Assembly: GCF_039555335.1 (NCBI RefSeq)
Contig: NC_092641.1
Coordinates: forward strand, 37,162,548 to 37,226,547
Direction: 5' to 3'
DNA from: Amphiura filiformis
Lineage: Eukaryota; Echinodermata; Ophiuroidea; Amphilepidida; Amphiuridae
DNA: 64,000 bases
The position numbers were made by a program, and so were the translations under genes. Position 1 is the first letter of the stretch. Every line of letters begins with the position of its first letter. Below the pieces are notes generated by a model that saw only the letters and a program-made list of their open reading frames with translations, did not search any database and was not told the DNA's origin. Shown here piece after piece: positions 34,749 through 46,374 of the stretch.

Positions 34749-36460
34749 TGTTGTGGACCAGTAATGTCCTCAATACTTTCCACAATGGTTTCTAGGACCC
34801 CCACTATATTTTTTGGATTTCTTGATATGTGAAATAATATGTTGTGACATTTGAGAAGTCAAGCATCCTGACACCTCTGAAGTGGTGACCTTAGGTCAGT
34901 GCCAGTCCTTGAATAAATGCATTAACCACTGGTCACAACTTCAGATTCTCATGGTGTTTCTCTTCAAATTTGTCATCAACAGGTATGTCTATAGTTCAAA
35001 TGTTCTAATATGAATTTTCTATTAATATCCAAGAATACATTGAGCTGTGTAGAAATGATAAAGTCTGCAAGGGACTCTTAAAAAGCCAGTTTTCTGAGTC
35101 CACCTTGTGGGATGCTCCGTTATAATATGGTCATCTATGAGTGCACATGCAGGAGATAAATCATCAGTTATTCATGCCTCTCCTGTGCTAGTTTTCACAT
35201 AAGACCAAAGGTATGTGTTCAGATATATTGCATTAAGTTATATTATGTTTCACAAGGAAGTAAAATAGTTTTAAGGAAAATAGTAAGAAAATCAGGGCTT
35301 CATCTATCAAGAGTGTTGCTAGATGAAGCACCCAAAAAGCACCCAAATCACTGTTTAAGGAAAGGGAGCCACGCTCGATTGCACCTGTTTTGGGCTCCAA
35401 ATGAGGGAGTCTGGCAATCTCCAGATGGACAGTGCACACAAAGCAAAGAGATAAAGGAGCACATGGTCCTGCACCCACGTGTGAAAGTCTAGTTGCCATG
35501 ACAACTCTGTAGATTCCACTGTATGGCCTATGCACAGTTTATGGTATATGTAAAGAGACAGGAATCATAACAAAGATCAGCTGATTGAGATAAAAATAGG
35601 AAATTAGGATAGCCTATTAAAGAGTTTTTGGTACATTAATAAATGTATATGCTGATCAAAATATATGTTCAAGTAAACATGACAATTTACCCTTAAGTAT
35701 ATTATATTTTGGAATGAGTTGTTAAAAGTTGGAAATACTATTATAAGTGTTAAATAGTAAACATAATAATAATAATAATAAATATAATAATAATAATATA
35801 ATAATAATAATAATAATATAATAATAATAATAATAATATAATAATAATAATAATAATAATCATAATAATAATAATAATAATAATCATAATCATAAGGATA
35901 ATAATAATACTAGTGATAATTAGAGCAACATGTATTTAGGGTAAATGATGTAAACATCATAATAGTAATGAGTAATGATGGAGATGTATATGATTGAAAA
36001 GATTCGGCTTATCATGCTAATTAATAATATTAGTTTCACAAGCATTCAACAGATCATATTAGGGCATAGATTTTATGGTTTATGATTAAAGTATTGTTTG
36101 GTATTGCTTGAGCATGACATGCGATGGTTAAAAGTTAAGGATTGATATTTAACATTGCATAAGATACTAATATTCATATTTTATAGATTGAGGTATGAGC
36201 TTAACAGGGAACAAAAGTATAGTTGTTGAATTCGCAGTCAGATGCCCGTTAAATAAGAGGACGACTATACCGATGTTGAAGTTAAGGTCGTAACTTTCGT
36301 AATATAGATATTTTTAGTGCATTTATTATGTTTAACCGATCAGGCCAGTCCTTGAATAAATGCATTAACCACTGGTCACAACTTCAGATTCTCATGGTGT
36401 TTCTCTTCAAATTTGTCATCAACAGAGTATGATGCCCACTCGAAACCTGGCCCCGTAACA
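34749..36460 (+). repeat. 5' LTR, 1712 bp, with internal duplication
   Basis: TG...CA ends. An 82-bp segment occurs twice inside (34901-34982 and 36344-36425), each copy containing gaataaatg with AATAAA. The first copy is followed by GTATGT and the second ends in CAACAG, so the 1443-bp segment between (34983-36425) has intron-like borders. An (AAT)n tract fills about 35764-35910. Confidence 0.95.
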
Positions 36461-36624
36461 TTTTGGCGATCCTGCCAGGACCCATGCTGTGAAGATAGAT
36501 ATGAAGAGCAGATGAGTGACTACCATATCCCGACGGACAGTATCCATGATTGGACAGGAATAGACGAGAGCGACCAGATAGGTGACGAGGTTTTAACAGA
36601 TTTTAATAGTCCCACCAACTAATC
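36461..36624 (+). other. Leader between LTR and gag, candidate primer-binding site
   Basis: TGGCGATCCTGCCAGG begins four bases after the LTR; a TGG start at this place is usual for a tRNA primer-binding site. I cannot assign the tRNA. An open frame with no ATG crosses from the LTR end to 36622 and stops two bases before the gag ATG; its meaning is unknown. Confidence 0.5.
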
Positions 36625-37948
36625 ATGGATGCAATAGAGGAGACCTTGGTTAACATTCAGGGATCCTTGTACCAGCTTGATCTGGAAGATCTGGTCAAGG
36701 TAACTGTCTTGTTGAAAATGGAAGTTGGTGCTGATGTGGCCAATCGTCTGAAAGTCATCCAGGCCATCGTGACATACCTTCACAGCACTGATCTGTCTGA
36801 GACAGAAGACAAGGGCATGTCAGTTTTGATAATGGTACAAGAGCAGATAGAGGGATGGCTACATCCGCCTGGTGATAAGGACAACCCCAAACAAGATGCC
36901 CAAGCTGAGCTGAAAACACTGACGGAAGCGCACTTGCTCCAGGTAGCAGCTTTGGAAGCGGCCTTCAAGGAAAAGATTGAGCTACTGGAAAAGAAGTTGG
37001 GAAATGCAACAACGTCCACCAAGGTCACGCAGCAGGGAGTGAGGCTACACAAAGACTGCAGGATTAGTGGTCAAATCGGGGAGTAACCCAAAAGACAGGC
37101 TAAGTTTCTCTAGTCTCAACCACCAGATAGGGACAGCCCTAAAAAAGGGCTACAAGGAGGCTGAGGTAGTGGAGGCCGTGATCAAGGCAGTGAACCCGGG
37201 GATCCCCCTAAGATCCGTGTTAGAAGGAAACGTAGACCTAACCATGGAGAGGATGAGGGCAATAATTCGAGCCCACTACCAGGAACGGGATGCCACTGAT
37301 TACTACCAGGAGCTCTCCAGCCTGAAGCAAGAGAAGACAGAGACCCCGCAGGACTTCGTCATGAGGGCAATTGACATTAAACAGAAGATTGTTTTCCTCG
37401 CCGCGAATTCCGTGACTGGGCCTAAATATGATACCCAGTTGGTCCAAGGGATGTTTCTGCGCACCATGGCGACGGGTTTGAGGGACGATAACATCAGAGC
37501 AGATGTCAAACCTCACCTCATAGATGGTGTCACAGATGAGGCATTGCTTGAAAGGATTAATGTGGCTGCGGGACTGGAGACTATGAGGCAGCAGAAGACG
37601 GAGGTCAAGAAGAGTATACACGTCAGCAAAGTTGATGCAGAAAGAGTACAGCCAGATAAGTCCAGCAGGCAAGACAAGGCTATTGAGGCGCTCACTGCGG
37701 GCCTTGCTGATTTAAAAGCATGTGTGATGGCCTTACAGGCGAAGTCCCCAACGGAAAGGAGAGATAATGGGCGTGGTAACCGTAGAGAAAGAGGGTGTCA
37801 AGGGTGTCGTGAGCAAGGACTGGGTGGTCAGTGTAGGCACTGTTTCAAATGCGGCAGCAGTGGACACATTGCCCGAGGCTGCACCAGTGGAAGCCCTTCG
37901 CACTACCAGGGAAACGGCTATCGAGCACCTCGAGAGGACAGAGTGTAG
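36625..37948 (+). CDS. gag: gag, broken once between its N-terminal and nucleocapsid parts
   Basis: The ATG at 36625 opens 153 codons with a coiled-coil-like acidic region (about residues 95-130). The frame closes at TAA 37084-37086, and the same protein continues in the next frame from before 37067 to TAG 37946-37948. The second part contains a capsid-like helical region (RSVLEG..., IIRAHYQER) and one CCHC zinc knuckle, CFKCGSSGHIARGC, near its end. Gag packages the element RNA into cytoplasmic particles. The break is a single frame change around 37080 and may be a real mutation or an assembly error. Confidence 0.85.
37909..37933 (+). promoter_or_regulatory. Putative -1 ribosomal frameshift signal, G GGA AAC
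   Basis: GGGAAAC at 37909-37915 lies in the gag frame as cag-GGA-AAC, a canonical X XXY YYZ heptamer. It is 31 bases before the gag stop and inside the region where the pol frame (-1) is already open. Five bases downstream, tcgag-cac-ctcga (37921-37933) can form a five-base-pair stem-loop. Slippage would add protease-RT-integrase to gag as a fusion. Confidence 0.7.
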
Positions 37949-38619
37949 CTTACCAAACAAAGTCCTCAACCATGTCAACTGTAAATAATGTAAATAAGAT
38001 AACACCGAAAGAACCATCAACAGAGCATAACCACCCCAAGAGGAACAAGTTGATCAAGTTAGTTGGACGACGGTGTCTGGTAAGGGTTGCCGTGAATGGG
38101 GAGCAGACCATCGCGCTGTGGGACTCTGGAGCGCAGGTCTCCATGATCTCGCGACAGTGGTGGAAGCAAAATATTCCACACACTGAACTACAGTCCATCA
38201 AATCTCTTTTGGAACCCAGCCTAAGTTTGACAGCAGCCAATGGTACCAATATTCCTTTCGATGGATGGCTTGAGGTAGTCTTAGAGTTTCCCACGGCTGA
38301 TGGAAGACCCCCACTCCAACTGATAGTCCCTGTTCTGGTCACTTCAGCATCATTGGAAGAGCCAGTGATTGGTTACAACGTCATTGAAGAGATCATCCAA
38401 CGAGACGCCAGATCACCATCAGAACAAGATCAAATCTTCAAGAAACTCTTCCTGACCGTCAAGGCAGATAAAGTAACGCAGATCTTGAACGTGATTCGGG
38501 CAGGCGATATGGATACCATTTGCACAGTCAAGACTGGGAAGACCTGCACCATCATTCCCAAGGAGAGACCGTTCTGGTTACCTGTAGAGCACATGCTAAT
38601 GCAATCCAAGAGACAGTAG
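37916..38619 (+). CDS. pol: pol, protease part (frame closes at 38619)
   Basis: The -1 frame relative to gag is open from before 37849 to TAG 38617-38619. It carries the retropepsin active site [14 protein letters not shown], followed by the strand-rich fold and a GYNVIEE block standing for the second conserved glycine region. The aspartic protease processes the Gag-Pol polyprotein as a dimer. The frame is lost near 38563, where a short G run appears to be one base off; the downstream sequence resumes in another frame. Confidence 0.88.
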
Positions 38620-40187
38620 CTCTGTTTGAACCAACACCCTTTAATTCGCTGGAAGGCCTGCAGCTGCACGAGACACCAGTAACAGTACCAAAAGGTTCTT
38701 CATGCCGTGTGGCTATACCCATCACGAATACATCTTCCCGTGATATTATCTTAGGAAACAGAACGTCCCTGGGTACTCTCACCGTAGTGAGATCGGTCAT
38801 TCCAGGTAACTTACAGGAGCCAAGAGCCGATGGTCACGATGATGCTGCTGATTCAACTGTGCGAGTCAATTCGGTAGGATCTGAGACTTCTCCAGATTGG
38901 ATACCGCCAGTTGATCTGGACCACCTTCCCTTAGACCATCAGGATCTGGTGAAGAAGATGCTGCGAGAAGAATCCGCATCCTTTGCACGTGACGAACAAG
39001 ATATGGGAAAAATTACATCGCTAAACATGCACATCAACCTGACTGATCAAGATCCCGTACAAAGATCATATATATCGGTACCCAGACCACTCCACCTGGA
39101 AGTGAAAGAGTATCTCTTGGATCTAATCCATCGTGGCTGGATTATAAAGTCCCAGTCCGCATACTCTTCACCACTGGTATGCGTGCGGAAGAAGGATGGG
39201 AGTCTTCGCCTGTGTGTTGATTACCGTGCCCTGAACGCCAAAACCACTCCAGACAGACAACCGATCCCCAAGATACAAGATGTCCTCAATGCCCTTGGTG
39301 GAAACACCTGGTTTTCCACCCTCGACCAGGGAAAGGCCTACCACCAAGGTTTTATGGATGAAGAGTCGCGACCATTAACAGCCTTTGTAACCCCGTGGGG
39401 CTTATATGAGTGGGTACGGATTCCCTTCGGGTTGAAGAATGCACCAGCGGCCTTCCAGCGGTGCATGGAGGATTGTTTAGGAAACTTTAATTTTGACATT
39501 TGTACCACATACCTAGATGATGTCCTTGTCTTCAGTTCCACCTTTGAACAACATGTGGAACGGCTTCGGAGAGTACTTCGCAGAATGCGAGAATTTGGTA
39601 TGAAACTCCGTTCAAGTAAGTGTGAGCTGTTCCGGAAAGAAGTTAAGTACCTGGGGAAAGTCATCTCACCTGAAGGATACCGACCAGATGAGAAAGATAT
39701 CGTCGCTCTTCAAGCACTAAGGAGCAGAGAGCCAAAGACTGTCGGAGATCTCAGACAACTTCTCGGATTGGTAGGCTATCACAGGAAGTTTATTCCACAG
39801 TTTGCTCAGATAGCGCAGCCACTTTACCAGCTACTTGCCAGCCCAGAAGGCACGAAGAATCATCCCAAATTACCGAAGGGCAGAATGCCGAAGAAGGGAA
39901 ACAGAAAGACTAACAATAGCATACCTTCAAAGACCCCTATACTGTGGAATGAAAAGCACCACATGGCTCTTACTACCCTGCTGGACCAGATGCTCAATCC
40001 CCCTGTGATGGCATTCCCAGATTTCAACCTCCCATTCCAGCTGTTCACTGATGCTTCAGCAGATGGACTGGGTGCCGTCCTCTACCAAGAACAACATGGG
40101 AAACCCAAGGTGATCGGTTACGGATCCCGGACACTCAACACGGCTGAGAAGAATTACCATCTTCACTCTGGCAAACTGGAATTTTAG
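38563..40187 (+). CDS. pol: pol, reverse transcriptase and start of RNase H
   Basis: The frame opens upstream of 38520 and closes at TAG 40185-40187. RT blocks in order: [36 protein letters not shown], then the WGLYEW / [11 protein letters not shown] block, the catalytic [10 protein letters not shown], then [12 protein letters not shown]. RNase H begins with [18 protein letters not shown] copies the genomic RNA into DNA, and RNase H removes the RNA. The frame is lost at a T run at 40181-40185, within the RNase H Glu region. Confidence 0.93.
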
Positions 40188-42898
40188 CCCTCAAGTGGGC
40201 AGTCACGGAACAGTTCAGGGATTATTTGTACTACGCACCCTCCATCACCGTATTCACAGACAATAATCCCTTGACCTATGTAATGTCGACAGCACGGCTA
40301 AATGCCACCGGTCAGCGGTGGGTTGGCGAGCTATGTGATTACCACCTGACATTGAAATACCTCCCTGGAAGAGTGAACACAGCGGCTGATGCATTGTCCC
40401 GGATGCCAAAGGACATCAACCAATACATGAAACAATGCAGCAAAGAAATAACTCCTCCTGCTTTCCAAGCAATTGCTAGAGCTTCCAAGCAAGCAACAGA
40501 CCCAGACAACACATTAATTGCAGCTGTTACCACCAACCCAGCTACGCTTCAGCAACCATGTGATCGTCTGGATTTGACAATCAGGTCATTAACGGATGAT
40601 GAGATCCTCAAAGCTCAGAAAGAGGACTCAGAGATTGGAAGTATTCTTAGAGCTAAGCAGACAGGGAGCCGACCCCCAGCAATAAAGGAGAAGTCAAGAA
40701 ATCGATTACTTCATGAGTGGAAGAATCTGGTGATCGACAGTAGGGGTATTCTACATCGCAAAACCACCAGTAGATATCAGCTGGTAATACCCAAAGAGTA
40801 CAGACCAATGATATACCAACAGCTACATGGTGAGATGGGTCATTTAGGCGCAGATCGAGTAGTTAATCTAGCAAGAGACCGGTTCTATTGGCCGGGCATG
40901 CAAGCAGACTTCGAGCACTACATCGCCCATGAATGTTCATGCATAAAGCAAAGAAGACCGCACCGTCCACCCAGAGCTCCGATGCAGCCAGTAATCACCT
41001 CAGAGCCACTGGAGCTGATCAGTATTGACTTCCTTCATCTTGAACGAAGCAAGGGAGGCTATGAATATATCTTAGTGGTAGTCGATCACTTTACCCGGTT
41101 CGCTCAAGCGTACGCTACAACCAACAAGACAGCTAAGACAGCAGCTTCAAAGTTGTTTGACGACTTCATCCCCCGGTTTGGCTTCCCCCAACGCATCCTT
41201 CATGACCAGGGTGGAGAGTTTGAGAATAAGCTATTCGACCAACTGCAGCGCTTGGCAGGAATCCAGCACGCTCGGACTACACCATATCATCCCCAGGGTA
41301 ACGGCAAGGCAGAACGATTTAACCGCACCTTACTCTCCATGCTTCGTACCCTACCAGAGAACCAGAAGAGCAACTGGAAAGAATCCCTAAACAAGATGGT
41401 ACATGCCTATAACTGTACGCGAAGTGAAGCCACCGGATACTCACCCTTTTGCTTGCTCTTCGGACGCTCACCCCGACTACCAGTAGATCTTCTATTTGGC
41501 ACTGAAGGTGAAATGAAAGGTGGTGCAGACCATGCAAGCTATGTAGCCAAATGGAGAAAACAGATGCAGGCTGCCTATGAGATTGCATCAAAACATGCAG
41601 AGCTTTCTGCGGCTAAGGGGAAAAGAAACTACGACCAAAAGGCCCACAGTAATGCTTTGATGCCAGGTGATCGAGTTCTTGTCCGTAATGCAGCCTCTCC
41701 AGGAGGCCCAGGAAAGCTAAAGGCATACTGGAAGGATGCAGTCTATGTGGTCACAAAGAAGATGGGCCCAGACTTACCTGTCTACGAAGTCAAGCTTGAA
41801 AACGGCAAGGGAAAGATGCAGGTTGTCCACAGGAATATGCTTCTACCGTGTGACTACCTTCCAAAGGAAAACTCAAGTGGACTTGACATGACACAACGGG
41901 GAACTGCTCCGAAAAGGCCCAAACCTGCCATGACCAAGCCCCCACAACCTGCTTACGAGCCTGTCCAGCTGAATAGTGAATCTGACTCTGATTCAGATGA
42001 GGAAATGATCCCTCTCAGAGTTTTACGGTCACACAGTAACCCACCTACATCTTCTAGCACCCCTTCCAGTACAGAATCGATAGCTCCCTTGCATACGACA
42101 ATAGGAGCTGGAGAGGGGCTGCAAACAGCTGAAGATGCAACAGAGAAAGTAGATGATGAAGAAGAAGAGGTAGAAGAAAAGAATGACAGTGAAGAGGAAG
42201 AAGAAATTAATGAAGGCGAGGAAGAAGCAGAGAATGAAGATGAGGCAGAGGGAACAGAAGAAGAAGATGATGATACTTCTGCTGATCTTCCTCATGTGGA
42301 AGCAGAACTAGAATCAGCAAAGGAAGATCAAACAGAGCTGCAATCACATGAGCAGCATCCAGGAAACCCTGCCGCAACCTTCCTCACAGACCAACACACA
42401 GCTGAGGGACCTAGTTCAAAACAGTCCCCCGAACCAGCCATCAGTAGTACACCTGCAGTGCCTGACATAGGAGACAGTATCCTACACGAGAATGTTCCTC
42501 ACACCAGCGCGGAGCCAACTACAACCCACAGTGATCCGGAAGCTGACAGTGATGGCGACCAACATCTCCGCAGGTCTACAAGAGATCGCCGACCTCCTCA
42601 GACATTCAATTACTATGGGATGGGAACACCAGCATGGCAGAGCCAAGTGAATGGAGTGCAATGCAACGCCCAACAATTTAACCAAGAGTGGATGGCCGAC
42701 CAATATCATCGAGCAAACAAAATGGCTACAGCCCCTCCAGCTAACACCGTAGGCCCGTGGCCACCTCCCCACCCTCTGATGGCATACCCATATCCACCGG
42801 GATGGCCACCAGCGTTCATGCCACCTTGGATGACACCCCACCACCAAAATGGAACTCCGCAACAACCGCATCATTGGATGTATCCCCATCAAGTGTAA
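40185..42898 (+). CDS. pol: pol, end of RNase H, integrase and acidic tail
   Basis: Continues in a third frame to TAA 42896-42898. It contains the remaining RNase H residues (TDNNPL and ADALSR) and then integrase: an HHCC zinc finger (H-x3-H in HGEMGHLGADRV, then C-x2-C in CSCIKQ-type spacing), catalytic Asp in SIDFLHLE, Asp in HDQGGEFENK, Glu in HPQGNGKAERFNRTL. A basic C-terminal module follows (PGDRVLVRN ... VVHRNMLL). The last 350 residues are unusual for length: a Glu-rich tract (about 42145-42270), LRRSTRDRRPP, and a Pro/Trp/His-rich end. Confidence 0.93.
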
Positions 42899-44035
42899 TA
42901 AAATTGAATTTGTGAGTTTGGCATAGAAATTGGTCTACAGATAAGTAAGACGACAGGGATAATGCATAGCAGATGATGTACAGCCATGAACAATTCCAGA
43001 AAAGGTGTTGATTCGCTCTTTATGGAGAACCAAAATATTATGGACCAGATGGCTGTGAATCCACATGAAAAGGTCTTACGTAACTAGTATAAAGTACAAA
43101 ATGCTACCAATGCCGAACTGAACTAGCTTGTACTGTGACACCTCCCACAGTTAATGACTATGATGTCACCGAACAAGCAGTTTGAGATAACGTAGAAAAT
43201 GTTCCATGGACAAGTCACAGGACTCTAAGGATTATAAGATAAATCCAGTATGCAGAATATCACGATGTGAACTCTGACGTTGATATGGAAGAGCAGGGCA
43301 AAATACGGTTAATCACTGTACAGTGTAGAAGAATGGAATGTGGGTCACCGCACATCGAGCATTTTACGAATGGAATTGTGATGTGACACCCGACAAAGAT
43401 TTGACTGCTAATGAACCTTTGAGTTAAGCTGCGCAGCTTCTGAGTAGGAGTACAACGTACAATGGACTGCCAGGCAAATGATTCTGAAGGAATTAGGAAA
43501 CACTAGCTTGTGGAGGTATGCGCGCACCCTACAAACGCACTCGTTTCCACCTGTCCAGTGACATGGGGTAGCCCTGGAGCAGTAATGGATGTTCTTACCC
43601 AGTGCCATGGCAATTTAAAATTCCCCACCTCAGTGGTGTGTCAGTACCTGTGAAGTGAATAGTGGAACAACAACTTTCTATCCCGATGTGTGTATACCAG
43701 AAGATCACATTGTGTGAAATGACAATGCAGTTTTGCCAATTATGAGAGACTTTTGCCAATTATGAGAAACTTTTGCCAATTATGAGAGACTTTTGCCAAT
43801 TATGAGAGACTTTTGCCAAATATGACGCTTTCTATTGAGAACAATTGATAATTACGACAGCAAGTACAGACTTTGCATTTGCTTCCTATAACTGTACAGC
43901 AATGGATATATATGTGTACCCGGATGACGACAGCCAGTTGCGCTAATGGTGTTGTGCTGACGAACTGCTTCATTTTGTTTTGATGTATTGACGGACTGCA
44001 AGAATATCATGTCCTTATGGGACAGCCCTTCTTTT
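42899..44035 (+). repeat. Non-coding 3' region of the LTR element, with 20-bp tandem repeat
   Basis: No open frame. At 43731-43820 a 20-bp unit, ttttgccaattatgagagac, occurs about four and a half times. Confidence 0.8.
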
Positions 44036-44047
44036 AGTGGGGGAGGG
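44036..44047 (+). promoter_or_regulatory. Polypurine tract
   Basis: agtgggggaggg ends directly at the 3' LTR, where the plus-strand DNA primer of Ty3/Gypsy elements is made. Confidence 0.85.
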
Positions 44048-45755
44048 TGTTGTGGACCAGTAATGTCCTCAATACTTTCCACAATGGTTTCTAGGACCCC
44101 CACTATATTTTTTGGATTTCTTGATATGTGAAATAATATGTTGTGACATTTGAGAAGTCAAGCATCCTGACACCTCTGAAGTGGTGACCTTAGGTCAGTG
44201 CCAGTCCTTGAATAAATGCATTAACCACTGGTCACAACTTCAGATTCTCATGGTGTTTCTCTTCAAATTTGTCATCAACAGGTATGTCTATAGTTCAAAT
44301 GTTCTAATATGAATTTTCTATTAATATCCAAGAATACATTGAGCTGTGTAGAAATGATAAAGTCTGCAAGGGACTCTTAAAAAGCCAGTTTTCTGAGTCC
44401 ACCTTGTGGGATGCTCCGTTATAATATGGTCATCTATGAGTGCACATGCAGGAGATAAATCATCAGTTATTCATGCCTCTCCTGTGCTAGTTTTCACATA
44501 AGACCAAAGGTATGTGTTCAGATATATTGCATTAAGTTATATTATGTTTCACAAGGAAGTAAAATAGTTTTAAGGAAAATAGTAAGAAAATCAGGGCTTC
44601 ATCTATCAAGAGTGTTGCTAGATGAAGCACCCAAAAGCACCAAATCACTGTTTAAGGAAAGGGAGCCACGCTCGATTGCACCTGTTTTGGGCTCCAAATG
44701 AGGGAGTCTGGCAATCTCCAGATGGACAGTGCACACAAAGCAAAGAGATAAGGAGCACATGGTCCTGCACCCACGTGTGAAAGTCTAGTTGCCATGACAA
44801 CTCTGTAGATTCCACTGTATGGCCTATGCACAGTTTATGGTATATGTAAAGAGACAGGAATCATAACAAAGATCAGCTGATTGAGATAAAAATAGGAAAT
44901 TAGGATAGCCTATTAAAGAGTTTTTGGTACATTAATAAATGTATATGCTGATCAAAATATATGTTCAAGTAAACATGACAATTTACCCTTAAGTATATTA
45001 TATTTTGGAATGAGTTGTTAAAAGTTGGAAATACTATTATAAGTGTTAAATAGTAAACATAATAATAATAATAATAATATAATAATAATAATATAATAAT
45101 AATAATAATAATATAATAATAATAATAATAATATAATAATAATAATAATAATAATCATAATAATAATAATAATAATAATCATAATCATAAGGATAATAAT
45201 AATACTAGTGATAATTAGAGCAACATGTATTTAGGGTAAATGATGTAAACATCATAATAGTAATGAGTAATGATGGAGATGTATATGATTGAAAAGATTC
45301 GGCTTATCATGCTAATTAATAATATTAGTTTCACAAGCATTCAACAGATCATATTAGGGCATAGATTTTATGGTTTATGATTAAAGTATTGTTTGGTATT
45401 GCTTGAGCATGACATGCGATGGTTAAAAGTTAAGGATTGATATTTAACATTGCATAAGATACTAATATTCATATTTTATAGATTGAGGTATGAGCTTAAC
45501 AGGGAACAAAAGTATAGTTGTTGAATTCGCAGTCAGATGCCCGTTAAATAAGAGGACGACTATACCGATGTTGAAGTTAAGGTCGTAACTTTCGTAATAT
45601 AGATATTTTTAGTGCATTTATTATGTTTAACCGATCAGGCCAGTCCTTGAATAAATGCATTAACCACTGGTCACAACTTCAGATTCTCATGGTGTTTCTC
45701 TTCAAATTTGTCATCAACAGAGTATGATGCCCACTCGAAACCTGGCCCCGTAACA
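44048..45755 (+). repeat. 3' LTR, 1708 bp
   Basis: Four bases shorter than the 5' LTR. The differences I can find are one base each in an A5/A4 run, a C3/C2 run, an A3/A2 run and the AAT tract. It carries the same internal 82-bp duplication and the same intron-like borders. Confidence 0.95.
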
Positions 45756-45948
45756 TATACACACTAGGCCTATATTAACATAGTTGCTAGTCTCAGCCCA
45801 GTCTCAGCCCAGTCATGGCAGAAAATGCCATGGTAGGTTGAATCCACAGCCACGGATGGCCATTGTATTCCCACCTGTTTAATAGTGTGGCGATGAAAAG
45901 TTGAAACCACAGGGGAAGAATTAAGCTCAAATGGATGACTCAGCTTAC

Positions 45949-46161
45949 TCGCTTCGGATAGATCTCAGGAGCACATTTTATTCGTGTTTCACATTTTAGA
46001 CCAGAAGTAACAACTGCCTCGATGATCCCTTTTTCCCAGGGAGCACCGCTCAGGAAGGGAGGAGGCGTAAGACCGTATCTCCACATAACCCCCTCTCTGC
46101 TGGCCGCTATGTCACCAGTCACTGACGAGCTCGATTCGAAACTGTGCACGGAAGAAGTCAT
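45949..46161 (-). CDS. Candidate first coding exon of an unrecognised gene
   Basis: ATG at 46159-46161 (context aaaATGA) opens 71 codons, MTSSVHSFESSSSVTGDIAA followed by a segment with WRYGLTPPPFLSGAPWEKG, up to a good donor, CGA|GTAAGC. In this copy a stop follows immediately after the donor, consistent with an intron. No family is recognised and no second exon was found. The 3' two-thirds is duplicated at 47298-47434 almost unchanged, so the sequence may be part of a local repeat rather than a gene. Confidence 0.35.
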
Positions 46162-46374
46162 TTTAGTCAACCAATGCCAGGCGAGCTGAGAAGAATTTTT
46201 TTCACCTTTTTAGTACTTGCAAAAACAATCCAAAAACAAAAATCATCACATCAGATGCAATTGAGCGTTATCAGACGCAGCAAAATTGGACAAACCATGC
46301 AAACGTTCTGTGTGTTCATTATGCAATTTCTCTGCTGGCAAACCGCACAGTGACATCGCCCCGATATCTTCATA

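Larger units (their letters stand above)
34749..45755 (+). mobile_element. Full-length Ty3/Gypsy LTR retrotransposon, 11.0 kb
   Basis: Two LTRs (34749-36460, 44048-45755) start TGTTGTGG and end CGTAACA, and are bordered by TATA (34745-34748, 45756-45759), the 4-bp target duplication. The order gag, protease, RT, RNase H, integrase is that of Ty3/Gypsy. No env-like gene is visible; the space between pol and the 3' LTR is 1.15 kb of non-coding DNA. By eye the LTRs differ only by four single-base changes in homopolymers, so the insertion is very recent. Confidence 0.96.

Noticed and set aside
35233-35535. Minus-strand ORF within the LTR
   Set aside because: Antisense to LTR sequence, no domain, and repeated passively in both LTRs (interrupted in the other).
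42029-42295. Minus-strand Phe/Leu-rich ORF opposite integrase tail
   Set aside because: Shadow of the Glu-rich tract in pol.
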